Part shown: one piece after another, positions 15,909 through 24,598 of the stretch
Layout of the letters: each line of letters opens with the position of its first letter
Numbering within the stretch: position 1 is the first letter of the stretch
Source of the DNA: Streptomyces sp. LUP30
GTDB lineage: Bacteria; Actinomycetota; Actinomycetes; Streptomycetales; Streptomycetaceae
Assembly: GCF_001746365.1 (NCBI RefSeq)
Contig: NZ_MJAJ01000021.1
Coordinates: 41,390-105,389, forward strand
DNA length: 64,000 nt
Direction of reading: 5' to 3'
Notes under the pieces: generated by a model
The model's database searches: none
The model's input: the letters and a program-made list of their open reading frames with translations, nothing else
Told to the model about the DNA's origin: nothing
Translations under genes and position numbers: made by a program

Positions 15909-16556
15909 ATGAACACCGACCGCACGCGCGGCGCGCAACTCGGCGACCCCGCTCCACAGAGTCACCCCTACGTGCCGCCGCAGCCCGGCACCCACCACTC
16001 GCCGACCCAGACGGTGACCGCGGGGGACAACAACAAGATCACGCAGAAGAACACCTCGCTGAAGTTCTCGATCCCGGTCGTCGGACCTCTGCTCAGCCTG
16101 GCGTACACCCATCCGCTGATGGCCGGTCTCATGGGAGTCCTGCTCCTCGGGGGAGGCGGCGCGGCGGTGGGCGCGGCCCTGCCCGACTCGACGCCGACAC
16201 CCTCGACTTCGCTCGTGCGCGGCTTCGCCATGCAACGCTCGGACGGCGAGAAGGGGGCCGTCGGCTACGACTTCACCCACTCGCCGCCCGCCGTCGCCGA
16301 CGCCGGCACGGACGCCCTGTACGTCCAGAACGGCTACCTGATGTCCACCAACGGCAAGCTGGCGTCGTGGAGTTCGTCCGAAGTGCCGACGGCCGAGGGC
16401 TGCCGCAAGGCCGTCAAGGAGCACCCCACGCGGGAGACTCCCGTGTCGGTCACGTACGTGATGTGCTACCTCGACCGCAACGGCGACCCCGGCTACATCT
16501 CCGTCACCGGCACCGACGACAGGTCGGTCACGATCGACACCGCCCACCTGACCTGA
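15909..16556 (+). CDS. Single-span membrane protein with C-terminal extracellular domain, unknown function
   Basis: A 215-residue protein. The first 40 residues are Pro/Gln/His-rich and end in TVTAGDNNKITQKNTSLKF, followed by a hydrophobic region IPVVGPLLSLAYTHPLMAGL and LMGVLLLGGGGAAVGAAL (about 55-93). The C-terminal 120 residues (from STSLVRGFAMQ) carry two cysteines and look like a compact exported domain. I do not recognise the family. It has no close operon partner and is followed by a terminator. The ATG lacks a strong ribosome site. Confidence 0.72.
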   Translation: MNTDRTRGAQLGDPAPQSHPYVPPQPGTHHSPTQTVTAGDNNKITQKNTSLKFSIPVVGPLLSLAYTHPLMAGLMGVLLLGGGGAAVGAALPDSTPTPSTSLVRGFAMQRSDGEKGAVGYDFTHSPPAVADAGTDALYVQNGYLMSTNGKLASWSSSEVPTAEGCRKAVKEHPTRETPVSVTYVMCYLDRNGDPGYISVTGTDDRSVTIDTAHLT

Positions 16557-16565
16557 CCCGCACCC

Positions 16566-16592
16566 GGCGGCCGGTCCCGTCACCCGGCCGCC
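16566..16592 (+). terminator. Terminator after the single-span membrane protein gene
   Basis: Perfect 9-bp arms GGCGGCCGG and CCGGCCGCC (16566-16574, 16584-16592) with a 9-base loop, ten bases after the stop. Confidence 0.7.
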
Positions 16593-16642
16593 CGCCCCCA
16601 CCGCCCCACCGGCACGGCCACGCGGTGTGATTGACTGCCTCC

Positions 16643-17710
16643 GTGCTGCATGAGTCGGTCTTCCGCACCACGGACCTGCCGGTGGACGACCGGTTCGAGG
16701 CGTGGACGGAGCGCATGGGCCGGACCCACGCCCCCATGCAGCTCGCCAGCGACCGCACCGAGGACTACCGGGGCCACCAACGCGTGATCGGGCTGGGCGA
16801 CGTGACCCTGTGGCCGGCGACCTTCGACCACCTGGTCTTCCGCCGGACGCCGAAGCTCATCCGCCAGTCCGACCCCGAGTCCTACCATCTCTCCCTCTTG
16901 CTGAAGGGCGAGGGCGCCGCCGACTGGGGCAGGCAGCGAAGCGCCTACCGGGTCCACGACTTCCACACCAACTCCTCCTCGCGGGCAGGGGAGATATTCA
17001 CCGGCACCGACCCCGTCACCATCGTCGGCGTCGAGGTTCCACGTGCCCTCGTGGCCGTGCCCGCGGGCCGCGTGGACCGCGTCCTGGGCAGTCTCATCTC
17101 GGGGCGGGAGGGCATCGGCGCCCTGCTGGCGCAGTTCCTTCTGAACGTGGTCTCGGACACCTCCGTGTACGAGCCCTCCGACGCGCCCCGGCTGGGCACG
17201 GTCGTCACGGACCTGGTCACGGCCGCCTTCGCGCACGCCGTCGACGCCGACCTCCGGCTCCCGCCGGAGACGCACAGCCGTACGCTCACCCTCCGCGTCA
17301 AGGCGTTCATCCGCCGCCACCTCGAGGACCCCGATCTGACGCCCGCCGGGATCGCCGCCGCGCACCACATCTCCCGCAGCTACCTGTACCGCCTGTTCCA
17401 GAGCGAAGGCCTCACGGTCGCCTCCTACATCCGCGACCAGCGACTGGCCCACGCCCGCCGCGAACTCGTCGATCCCCGCCTGCGCGCCCTGCCGATCCAC
17501 GCCGTCGCCGCCCGCTGGGGCTTCCCTCGCGCCGCGGAGTTCACCCGGGCCTTCCGCACCGCCTACGGGCTGCCGCCCAGCGAACTGCGCGAACAGGCAC
17601 TCGCCGGGAGGTTCGACGCCGCCCCGCCCGGCGGCGCGGTGGACGCTGTGCACAGCGGTCGTGGACTGTCAGCCAACGACACACCGGGCGTCTCTCCCGC
17701 ACCCTGGTGA
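16643..17710 (+). CDS. AraC-family transcriptional regulator (AraC-binding-like N-terminal domain)
   Basis: A 355-residue regulator. The N-terminal 200 residues match the AraC-binding-2 sensor type (FRTTDLPVDDRFEAWTERMG at the start, LSLLLKGEG mid-domain). The C-terminal HTH pair spans about residues 220-320, with GIAAAHHISRSYLYRLFQ as the first helix-turn-helix and AARWGFPRAAEFTRAFRTAY as the second. About 40 extra residues follow. The inducer is unknown. GTG 16643 is chosen; TTG 16631 is also in frame and neither has a good ribosome site. A strong terminator follows, so the DHA2 exporter downstream is probably transcribed on its own, though it may be the target. Confidence 0.9.
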   Translation: MLHESVFRTTDLPVDDRFEAWTERMGRTHAPMQLASDRTEDYRGHQRVIGLGDVTLWPATFDHLVFRRTPKLIRQSDPESYHLSLLLKGEGAADWGRQRSAYRVHDFHTNSSSRAGEIFTGTDPVTIVGVEVPRALVAVPAGRVDRVLGSLISGREGIGALLAQFLLNVVSDTSVYEPSDAPRLGTVVTDLVTAAFAHAVDADLRLPPETHSRTLTLRVKAFIRRHLEDPDLTPAGIAAAHHISRSYLYRLFQSEGLTVASYIRDQRLAHARRELVDPRLRALPIHAVAARWGFPRAAEFTRAFRTAYGLPPSELREQALAGRFDAAPPGGAVDAVHSGRGLSANDTPGVSPAPW

Positions 17711-17738
17711 TCACGCGGCACACGCCCGCGCCGTCCTC

Positions 17739-17773
17739 GCCGTGCCAGGACGACAGGGGAGTCCTGGCACGGC
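17739..17773 (+). terminator. Terminator of the AraC-type gene
   Basis: Perfect 13-bp arms (17739-17751 and 17761-17773; core TGCCAGGAC/GTCCTGGCA) with a 9-base loop, 28 bases after the stop. Confidence 0.8.
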
Positions 17774-17955
17774 ACGGACAGAGCGCCGCCTCCTGTCGCA
17801 CACCGCCGGTCGTGTGCGTCGTCGGCCCCTCGGCCGCGGATCGGTCGAGTGGTGACGGTCCGGCGGCGGGCGTACCGTCGAACGGTGGACCCGACAGTGG
17901 ACGGAACCGTTCACCGACCTCTCCCCAGGGCCCGCCTCCGCGCGGGCGACGTGTC

Positions 17956-19506
17956 ATGAGCAGCGTTCCGCAGCCCACCTCAGAACCCCGGACCACCGCC
18001 CGACAGGACGGTGGGGGCAACGCGATGGCGCTGCTGGTCATCGCCTCGTGTCAGCTGATGGTGGTCCTGGACATCACCATCGTGAACATCGCCCTGCCGG
18101 ACATCCAGCGCTCCCTGGACTTCTCCACCACGAGCCTGGCCTGGGTGGTGAACGCCTACACGCTCACCTTCGGCGGACTGCTGCTCCTCGGCGGCCGAAC
18201 GGGCGACATCCTGGGACGGCGGCGCATGTTCGTCTGCGGAGTGCTGCTCTTCGTGCTCGCCTCCCTGCTCGGCGGACTCGCCCAGAACGAGGGCCAACTC
18301 CTCGCCGCACGCGCCCTGCAGGGCGTCGGCGGCGCCATCGCGTCGCCGACCGCGCTCTCCCTGGTCAGCACCACCTTCCGCGAAGGCCCCGAACGCAACC
18401 GCGCCTTCGGGGTGTTCGCCGCGGTCTCGGCGGGCGGCGGCGCGATCGGCCTGCTCGCGGGCGGCATACTCGTCGAGTGGCTGAACTGGCGCTGGGTGCT
18501 GTTCGTCAACGTCCCCATCGGGCTGCTGATCGCGCTCGCCACGCCACGCTGGATCAAGGAGTCCGAGCGGCACCCGGGGCACTTCGACCTCACGGGCGCG
18601 TTCACCTCCACCGTGGGCATGGTGCTGCTGGTGTACGGGTTCATCAGAGCGGCGCAGGAAGGGTGGCGGGACCCCTTGACCCTGGCCTCGTTCGCCGCGG
18701 CCGTCGTGGTCCTCGCGCTGTTCGTCCTCGTCGAGAGGCGATCGCGGCAACCCATCACGCCGCTGCACATGTTCGCCGACCGCAACCGCGCGGGCACCTA
18801 CGGGATCATGCTGTGTCTGGCCGCCGCGATCTTCGGCATGTTCTTCTTCCTGACGCTCTTCGTGCAGAACGTGCTCGGCTTCAGCCCGCTCGCGGCCGGG
18901 TTCGCCTTCCTGCCGGTCAGCGCCGTGATCGCGGTGGGCGCCGGGCTGGCCTCACGGTTTCTGCCCAGGTTCGGCCCCAAGCCCTTCATGGTGGGAGGCG
19001 CCGTGCTGGCGGCGGGAGGCCTGTCCTGGCTGACCCTGACGGACGTGCACTCCACGTACCTGGGCAGCGTTCTCGGGCCGATGCTCGTCTTCAGCCTCGG
19101 CATGGGCATGGAGTTCGTGTCCCTCACCCTGATGGCGCTCTCCGACGTCGCCCCGCGGGAGACCGGCGCGGCGTCCGGACTGCTCAACGCCACCCAGCAG
19201 GTGGGCGGTTCGCTCGGCCTGTCCATCCTGGTCACCATGTACGGCACGGCCAGCCGCAACGAGGCGGAGCAGCAGATCCCGGATTTCCTGGCGCAGGCCG
19301 GCCCGGCCGAGCGTCTGCGCTTCCGGCGCACCGGTCTGCTCCCCGCGCCCTGGTCCGACGAGATCCTCACCGCGGGCGTCACGGCGGCCTTCGTCATGGC
19401 GGCCATCTTCACGGTGCTGGCCGCGCTGATCGCGGTCCTGGTGATCCAGGTCCGCCCCTCGGACCTGGAACGCCTCAAGGGCGGCACGCCCTCCGGCGGC
19501 GTCTGA
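17956..19506 (+). CDS. MFS multidrug exporter, DHA2 (EmrB/QacA-like) family
   Basis: A 516-residue, 14-span proton-driven exporter. Signature segments include LDITIVNIALPDIQRSL (motif D1, first span), GGRTGDILGRRRMF (motif A loop) and ARALQGVGGAIASPTALSLV (motif B), then the WRWVLFVNVPIG segment typical of DHA2 proteins. It probably exports toxic organic compounds. ATG at 17956; upstream in-frame extension lacks a start with ribosome site. No TetR or MarR gene is adjacent; the AraC-type regulator gene upstream on the same strand is the only regulatory neighbour. Confidence 0.94.
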   Translation: MSSVPQPTSEPRTTARQDGGGNAMALLVIASCQLMVVLDITIVNIALPDIQRSLDFSTTSLAWVVNAYTLTFGGLLLLGGRTGDILGRRRMFVCGVLLFVLASLLGGLAQNEGQLLAARALQGVGGAIASPTALSLVSTTFREGPERNRAFGVFAAVSAGGGAIGLLAGGILVEWLNWRWVLFVNVPIGLLIALATPRWIKESERHPGHFDLTGAFTSTVGMVLLVYGFIRAAQEGWRDPLTLASFAAAVVVLALFVLVERRSRQPITPLHMFADRNRAGTYGIMLCLAAAIFGMFFFLTLFVQNVLGFSPLAAGFAFLPVSAVIAVGAGLASRFLPRFGPKPFMVGGAVLAAGGLSWLTLTDVHSTYLGSVLGPMLVFSLGMGMEFVSLTLMALSDVAPRETGAASGLLNATQQVGGSLGLSILVTMYGTASRNEAEQQIPDFLAQAGPAERLRFRRTGLLPAPWSDEILTAGVTAAFVMAAIFTVLAALIAVLVIQVRPSDLERLKGGTPSGGV

Positions 19507-19610
19507 ACCGCCGCCGCGGGCGATCACCTGCCGGTCGTCCGTCTTCCCGGTCACGCCTACTCACGCCGCCATAGGGGTTTGCCACCGGAGTGAGGGGCAA
19601 CGCGAAGTCC

Positions 19611-20051
19611 ATGACTGAACCGAACAGGAAGACGAACGAAGAGTCCGGAGCGAAGCAGGCGACCGCCGCCAAGGCCCGCCGCTCCGCTGCCAAGGCCACC
19701 GCTCCGGCCTCCCAGGCCGCGAAGAGCGCCGCGACCAGGACGACCGACGCCGCCTCCACCGCCAAGAACGGAGTCGAGCGTTCGGCCGAGGCGACGAGCG
19801 GCGCCGTGCAGAGCGCGGCACAGGGCGCCGTGCGGGGCGTCGAGGCGAGCCGCCAGGCGATCGTGACGACGTCGGGTCATGTCGCCGCGACCGCCAAGAC
19901 GGCGTGGACGGTCATCGCCCACCGGAAGCTGGTCGCCGCCGGCGCGGCCGCCGGCCTCTCCGCGCTGACCGCCGCCTCGTACGCCGTGGGCCGCCGTTCC
20001 GGCCGTCACACGCACGGACCGATCACCCGGCTCACCGGCGGCCGGATCTGA
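19611..20051 (+). CDS. Ala/Lys-rich protein with one membrane segment, unknown function
   Basis: A 146-residue protein, strongly biased to Ala, Lys, Thr and Ser in its first 60 residues (AAKARRSAAKATAPASQAAK), then a mostly helical region, and a single hydrophobic segment LVAAGAAAGLSALTAASYAV (about 108-127) before a short basic tail. The composition recalls histone-H1-like or phasin-like helical proteins, but this is composition only. ATG 19611 is used; GTG 19590 is in frame and possible. A terminator follows 23 bases downstream. Confidence 0.7.
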   Translation: MTEPNRKTNEESGAKQATAAKARRSAAKATAPASQAAKSAATRTTDAASTAKNGVERSAEATSGAVQSAAQGAVRGVEASRQAIVTTSGHVAATAKTAWTVIAHRKLVAAGAAAGLSALTAASYAVGRRSGRHTHGPITRLTGGRI

Positions 20052-20073
20052 CCCTGCGGTCGCCTCGGCAGGA

Positions 20074-20103
20074 CGGCCCCCGACGCGCCCGCGCCGGGGG
20101 CCG
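20074..20103 (+). terminator. Terminator after the Ala/Lys-rich gene
   Basis: Perfect 9-bp arms CGGCCCCCG and CGGGGGCCG (20074-20082, 20095-20103) with a 12-base loop. Confidence 0.65.
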
Positions 20104-20559
20104 GGCCGTGCCCGGCGCCGTTCCGCGCCCGCGCCACCTGTAGAGCCGGCCGCACCACGGGTCCACCGCGAGACGCCGCCCCCTCGACCGCTCGTCCGAC
20201 GACGACTCGCCCACCGACTCGCGCACGGTCCGTCCGGCAACTCGTCCGACACATCGTCGACGAAGTCGATCTGACACACCCTCACTCGGTGCAGGCCGTC
20301 TGCCCACCGCCCTGACGTCGGATCAGGGAGGAGGCCCTTCCAGCTTCCCCCCGTGAATCGGTCCGGGAGGGCGGAGGAGCCTCCGGCGACATGCCCGCCC
20401 CGAGGCCCGGGGGCACGGGTGGCACGTGAGCACGCCGCCTCCAAGGCCGGACGGGCCGCCTGACCGACCGCCGACCCTGCGCACGCGTCCACTTTCGTCT
20501 CGGCGATCCAGACCATCGGCCGACTGCGCCCCCGCCCCGCCCCACGGCACCGTGGGGGC
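20104..20559. other. Non-coding stretch before the TIM-barrel protein gene
   Basis: About 450 bp without a convincing gene; several frames are open because of the high GC content but lack starts with ribosome sites and show no recognisable protein. I see no clear promoter hexamers. Confidence 0.45.
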
Positions 20560-21693
20560 ATGGACGAAACCGATCGGATCACTCGGGCCGGGTTCCTGGC
20601 GGCCATGGCAGCGGTGGGCGCCGCGGGCGTGCTCGGGCCGGCGGGACGGGCACACGCCGCGGGTCACCGACGCGGGCTGCGGCACCGGGGCGTCGTCTAC
20701 ACCGTGGGGGAGGGCGAGACCCCGGCCACGGGTTGGAGCGCCCCCCGGATGAGAGCGGACATCCGCGCCATCCGCCACCGACTGCACGCCGACACCGTGG
20801 ACGTCACCGGCGACGGCGTGGAACGCCTCACGGCGACCGCCGCGGAGGCGGCCGAACAGGGCCTGCACGTATGGCTGCAGCCCACGCTCGGCGACGTCCC
20901 GGAGCGCGACATCCTCGAACACCTCGCGGAGACGGGCCGGTTCGCGCAACGGCTGCGCAGACAGGGCGCGAGCGTCGACCTCAGCGTGGGCTGCGAGTTC
21001 TGGTTGTTCGTGCCCGGCATCGTGCCGGGGGACACGGCGCTGGAGCGCGTGCGCAACCTCATGAACGGCACCTACGACCCGGTGGTCTTCCAGCGCCGCC
21101 TCAAGGCCTTCACCGCCCGTGCCGCCGGAACCGCCCGGTCCGTCTTCGCCGGCCGGCTCGGCTACGCCGCCGCGCAGGACGACGCGGTCGACTGGTCGCT
21201 GTTCGACATCGTGGGCATCGACTACTACTCCTTCTTCCACCGCCCCGCCGACCATGTCGCGGAACTGCGCAGGTATCTGCGCTGGGGCAAGCCCCTCGCC
21301 GTCACCGAGTTCGGCACGTGCGCCTACCTGGGCGCCCCGCAGACCGCCGGCATGGGCTGGGACGTGGTCGACCACGACAAGGACCCCGAGGAGATCAAGG
21401 GGCGCCTGGTGCGCAGCGAACGCACCCAGGCCGACTACGTCATCGCGCTCCTGAACGTCTTCGAGTCGATGGGCCTGTACGCGGCGATGGCCTTCGAGTT
21501 CGTCACCCCCGACGCCCCGCACCGCCCCGACGATCCCCGACACGACCTCGACCTGGCTTCCTACGCCATCACCAAGACCATCGAGAGACGCCCGGGCCAC
21601 CCGGAGTCCGGCTGGCACTGGGAACCCAAACAGGCCTTCCACGCCCTGGCCCGCCACTACGCCGGCCACGCGGCGGACCGGCGCCCCCGGTGA
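20560..21693 (+). CDS. Secreted TIM-barrel glycosidase-like protein (often labelled abortive infection protein)
   Basis: A 377-residue protein with an N-terminal signal (TRAGFLAAMAAVGAAGVL to GRAHAAG). The mature part has features of a clan GH-A barrel: RGVVYTVGEGE at strand 1, DTVDVTGDG, SVGCEFWLFVPG at the strand-4 position (E150 as possible acid/base), DIVGIDYYSFF, and KPLAVTEFGTCAYLGA with a glutamate at the strand-7 nucleophile position. Actinobacterial homologues are often annotated abortive infection protein, a label I see no sequence support for. Substrate unknown. The ATG at 20560 is preceded by GTGGGGGC at short spacing. Confidence 0.85.
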   Translation: MDETDRITRAGFLAAMAAVGAAGVLGPAGRAHAAGHRRGLRHRGVVYTVGEGETPATGWSAPRMRADIRAIRHRLHADTVDVTGDGVERLTATAAEAAEQGLHVWLQPTLGDVPERDILEHLAETGRFAQRLRRQGASVDLSVGCEFWLFVPGIVPGDTALERVRNLMNGTYDPVVFQRRLKAFTARAAGTARSVFAGRLGYAAAQDDAVDWSLFDIVGIDYYSFFHRPADHVAELRRYLRWGKPLAVTEFGTCAYLGAPQTAGMGWDVVDHDKDPEEIKGRLVRSERTQADYVIALLNVFESMGLYAAMAFEFVTPDAPHRPDDPRHDLDLASYAITKTIERRPGHPESGWHWEPKQAFHALARHYAGHAADRRPR

Positions 21694-21809
21694 CCCGCGG
21701 CGCGCGGCGCGCAGCGGACAACCGGAGCGGCCCCAGCGGCCGGCCGGACCGACCGGGAGGTCGGGGCGGGGTGCTTGTCCGGCGCGCGGGCGGCCACTAC
21801 CTTGCCGAA

Positions 21810-22463
21810 GTGGATCTCTTCTCGCGCTCCTGGACGGCGTTGCGCACAGCGGTCGGCGAACTCGGTGACGAGGACTGGGAAAGGCCCTCCGGCTGTGCCG
21901 GCTGGCTCGTGCGGGACCTGGTGTGCCACCTGGTCATCGACGCCCAGGACGTCCTGATCACGCTGGTCACCCCCGTCGATGCCGAACCGACCGTGGACGA
22001 CCTCACCTACTGGAACCTCGTCGAGCCTCCCACCGGGGAGGATCCGCTGGACGCGCTGATCCCGCGGCTGGCCGCCGCCTACGGGGAACCCCGTTGGCTC
22101 CGCTTCCACTTCGACGACGTCGGCGCCGCCGCCGGCCGCGCCGCCGGACTCGCCGACCGGGGTATGCGCGTCGGCACCCGCGACGAAGTCCTGACCGCGG
22201 AGGACTACCTGTCGGCGTACGTCATGGAATGGACACTGCACCACCTCGACCTGATCGCGCACCTGCCCGCCGCGGCGGGACCGCCCGCCGAGACGCTCGC
22301 GGCCGCCCGCGCCTCGCTGGAGCGGATCGCCGGTGCGCGGATCCCCGCCTCGTTCTGCGACGCGGACGCCCTGCGCGTCGGGACCGGACGACGCGCTCCG
22401 ACGGACCCCGAACGGGCCGCGCTGGGGGAACTGGCCGGGAAAATCCCCTTCGTGCTGGGCTGA
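21810..22463 (+). CDS. Maleylpyruvate isomerase family, mycothiol-dependent (DinB-like) protein
   Basis: A 217-residue four-helix DinB-like protein. It starts VDLFSRSWTALRTAVGELG and has the family pattern WERPSGCAGWLVRDLVCHLV, whose second histidine-bearing helix, with VMEWTLHHLDLIAHLP later on, supplies the three-histidine metal site. Related actinobacterial proteins use mycothiol as a thiol cofactor, e.g. in maleylpyruvate isomerisation or detoxification; the specific reaction here is unknown. GTG 21810 is taken because the family begins at this helix; GTG 21771 with a GGGAGG site is a possible longer start. Confidence 0.88.
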   Translation: MDLFSRSWTALRTAVGELGDEDWERPSGCAGWLVRDLVCHLVIDAQDVLITLVTPVDAEPTVDDLTYWNLVEPPTGEDPLDALIPRLAAAYGEPRWLRFHFDDVGAAAGRAAGLADRGMRVGTRDEVLTAEDYLSAYVMEWTLHHLDLIAHLPAAAGPPAETLAAARASLERIAGARIPASFCDADALRVGTGRRAPTDPERAALGELAGKIPFVLG

Positions 22464-22522
22464 GCACGGGGTCATGGCCCGCAGGGGCGCATGGTGCGGC
22501 CCGTTGCGGTTACTCCGGTGAC

Positions 22523-23566
22523 ATGGCACCGAGCGCGAATTCCCACGACGGCCTCTCCCCGGCTCCGGCGTCCGGCCGGGAGCAGACGGCGCGGCCGGAC
22601 GAGCAGGTGGAACGGCAGGAGCCGGACGAGCCGGCACAGTTGCCGAAGCGGTCCTGGTGGGCCGTGCTGAAGGGCACCGTGAGGGAGTTCCAGGACGACG
22701 AGCTCACGGACCGCGCCGCGGCACTGACGTACTACGGCGTCCTGTCTCTGTTCCCGGCCCTGTTGGTCCTGGTGTCCCTGCTGGGGGTGGCGGGCAAGTC
22801 GGCGACCGACGAGGTCCTCGACAACCTCCGCAAGGTGACGCCGGGGTCGGCCCGGGACGTCATCAGCGACGCCGTGCAGCAGTTGCAGGGCCGCGGCGGC
22901 GTCGGCTCCGTCATGGCGGTCGTCGGGCTCGTGCTCGCGGTGTGGTCGGCCTCCGGCTACACCGCCGCCTTCATCCGCAGCGCCAACGCGGTGTACGACA
23001 TTCCCGAGGGGCGTCCGGTGTGGAAGGTGCTGCCGATCCGCGTGGGCGTGACGGTGGTGCTGCTGGTGCTCGCGGTGGTCAGCGCGCTGATCGTGGTCTT
23101 CACGGGAGGCCTCGCCCGTCAGGCGGGCGCAGCGCTCGGCGTCGGGGACACGGCGCTGACCGTGTGGTCGATCGCCAAGTGGCCGGTCCTGGTCGTCCTC
23201 GTCACGATCATGGTCGGCATCCTGTACTGGGCCGCGCCGAACGTACGCGGCCGGGGGTTCCGGTGGATCACCCCCGGGAGCGTCGTGGCGCTGGTCATCT
23301 GGCTGGTCGCGTCGGCCGGGTTCGCGTTCTACGTGGCCAACTTCGCCTCGTACAACAAGACCTACGGCGCGGTCGCCGGCGTGATCGTGTTCCTGGTGTG
23401 GCTGTGGATCAGCAACATCGCGATCCTGCTGGGCCTGGAGTTCGACGCCGAGATGGCTCGTCAGCGCGCCGTGGCGGGGGGCCTTCCGGAGGGTGAGGAG
23501 CCCTACGTCCGGCCACGGGACACCCGCGCGTGGAGCGAGGAGGACAAGCGCCGGGCGGAGGAGTGA
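22523..23566 (+). CDS. YihY/BrkB-family inner-membrane protein
   Basis: A 347-residue membrane protein. After an acidic, Pro/Gln-rich cytoplasmic N-terminus (1-45) comes the YihY core: LTDRAAALTYYGVLSLFPAL (first span), WSASGYTAAFIRSANAVYDI, and four to five further spans ending VFLVWLWISNIAILLGLEFD. All conserved signatures of the family are present. BrkB/YihY proteins are often misnamed ribonuclease BN; their true role is unknown, perhaps lipid or envelope transport. The C-terminal 35 residues are charged. It starts 59 bp after the isomerase-family gene and may share its transcript. Confidence 0.93.
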   Translation: MAPSANSHDGLSPAPASGREQTARPDEQVERQEPDEPAQLPKRSWWAVLKGTVREFQDDELTDRAAALTYYGVLSLFPALLVLVSLLGVAGKSATDEVLDNLRKVTPGSARDVISDAVQQLQGRGGVGSVMAVVGLVLAVWSASGYTAAFIRSANAVYDIPEGRPVWKVLPIRVGVTVVLLVLAVVSALIVVFTGGLARQAGAALGVGDTALTVWSIAKWPVLVVLVTIMVGILYWAAPNVRGRGFRWITPGSVVALVIWLVASAGFAFYVANFASYNKTYGAVAGVIVFLVWLWISNIAILLGLEFDAEMARQRAVAGGLPEGEEPYVRPRDTRAWSEEDKRRAEE

Positions 23567-23590
23567 CGCCGGCCGGCGCGGCGGCTTCGC

Positions 23591-24376
23591 TCAGCGCACC
23601 GGGAAGCCGAAGGAGTAGCCCTGCTGCTTCAGCCACGGAAGGACCTCGCGCAGGGCGGCCACGGTCTCGGACCGGTCGCCGCCCGCGTCGTGGAAGAGGA
23701 TGGTCGGGCCGTTGCCGACCTCGCTCTTGACGGTCGCGACGATGGCGGCGGAGCCCGGCTTCTCGAAGTCCTTGGTGTCGACGTTCCAGCCCAGCGGCCG
23801 CATTCCGCGGGAGGCGGCGAGACTGCGGCTGTAGGGGGTGAACGCACCGCCCGGCGCCCGGTAGTACACCGGCCGGACGCCTCCGGAGGCCTCGGTGATC
23901 ATGCGTTCGGCGTCCAGGATCTGCTGCGACTGGTACGCGTCGGGTTTCTTGTCCATCGCGGTGTCGTGCGACACGGTGTGGTCGCACAGCCGGTGCCCGT
24001 CCGCCACCACCGCCTTGACCAGGTCCGGGTGGGCCTTGGCCTGCGTGCCCACCATGCAGAACGTCGCCTTCACGCCGTTCTCCCGCAGCACTTTCAGCAC
24101 TTCGGGCGTCCACGTCGGGTCCGGCCCGTCGTCCACGGTGATGTTGACGCCCCGGGCGCCGTGGTCGGAGGCGTGGGCGATGTCCACCGACACCTTCGCC
24201 GGGACCGAGCCGGGGCTGCCCGGGGACGGGCTCGCCGACACGCCCGCCCCTGACGGGGCGCCGGAGGCGGGACCGGCCTGCGCGGTCCACACCGAGGTGA
24301 CGGCCGCCACTGTCGTGACCCCGATCGCCGCCGCGAATACCCGGCCGTACCAACCCCGCCCGCCATGCCGCGCCAT
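23591..24376 (-). CDS. Secreted polysaccharide deacetylase (NodB domain, CE4)
   Basis: A 261-residue exported deacetylase. A membrane-spanning signal (about 13-34) is followed by a short Ser/Pro/Gly linker and a NodB domain. Motif 1 is ITVDDGPDPTWTPEVL (D82, D83), motif 2 HTVSH (H133, H137), motif 3 RAPGG (R173), motif 4 DTKDF and motif 5 ILFHDAGGD (H229). The catalytic base, the metal-binding His pair and the product-binding Arg are all there, so it should be an active metal-dependent N-deacetylase on chitin oligomers or peptidoglycan. It converges with the YihY gene 24 bp away. Confidence 0.94.
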   Translation of the reverse strand: MARHGGRGWYGRVFAAAIGVTTVAAVTSVWTAQAGPASGAPSGAGVSASPSPGSPGSVPAKVSVDIAHASDHGARGVNITVDDGPDPTWTPEVLKVLRENGVKATFCMVGTQAKAHPDLVKAVVADGHRLCDHTVSHDTAMDKKPDAYQSQQILDAERMITEASGGVRPVYYRAPGGAFTPYSRSLAASRGMRPLGWNVDTKDFEKPGSAAIVATVKSEVGNGPTILFHDAGGDRSETVAALREVLPWLKQQGYSFGFPVR

Positions 24377-24509
24377 GTCTGCCCTGTCCTCGTCGTGTCC
24401 GTGTGTCCCGTGCAGTTGTCAGGACGGCGAAAGGACGCGGCGGGATCCGCCTGTTACCGATTGAGGACACTTCCGCGGGAGTTCAGGGACGTAGAAGGGA
24501 AGGCACGGC

Positions 24510-24573
24510 GACGCGGCGGCGCGGGACGTCGCCTCGGAGAGGCCCGACGTCGAGATGAACGCGCCGCCGCGTC
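24510..24573 (-). terminator. Nested hairpin terminator after the AMIN-like gene
   Basis: On the minus-strand transcript, 25 bases past the stop at 24599, perfect 14-bp outer arms (24560-24573 with 24510-24523; GACGCGGCGGCGCG) enclose a second hairpin built of GACGTC-GCCTC, a three-base loop, GAGGC and GACGTC (24525-24551). It is a stem within a stem, unusually elaborate for a simple terminator. Confidence 0.75.
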
Positions 24574-24598
24574 TTGGGTGTTCGGCCCTTTCCGGACG

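Noticed and set aside
17956..19506. Biosynthetic gene cluster marked by the exporter and regulators
   Set aside because: No synthase, synthetase, terpene cyclase or precursor-peptide gene accompanies the MFS exporters or the oxidoreductases.
20560..21693. Phage-defence gene suggested by the common abortive infection label
   Set aside because: The protein has a signal peptide and glycosidase-like barrel motifs, and no other defence genes lie nearby.
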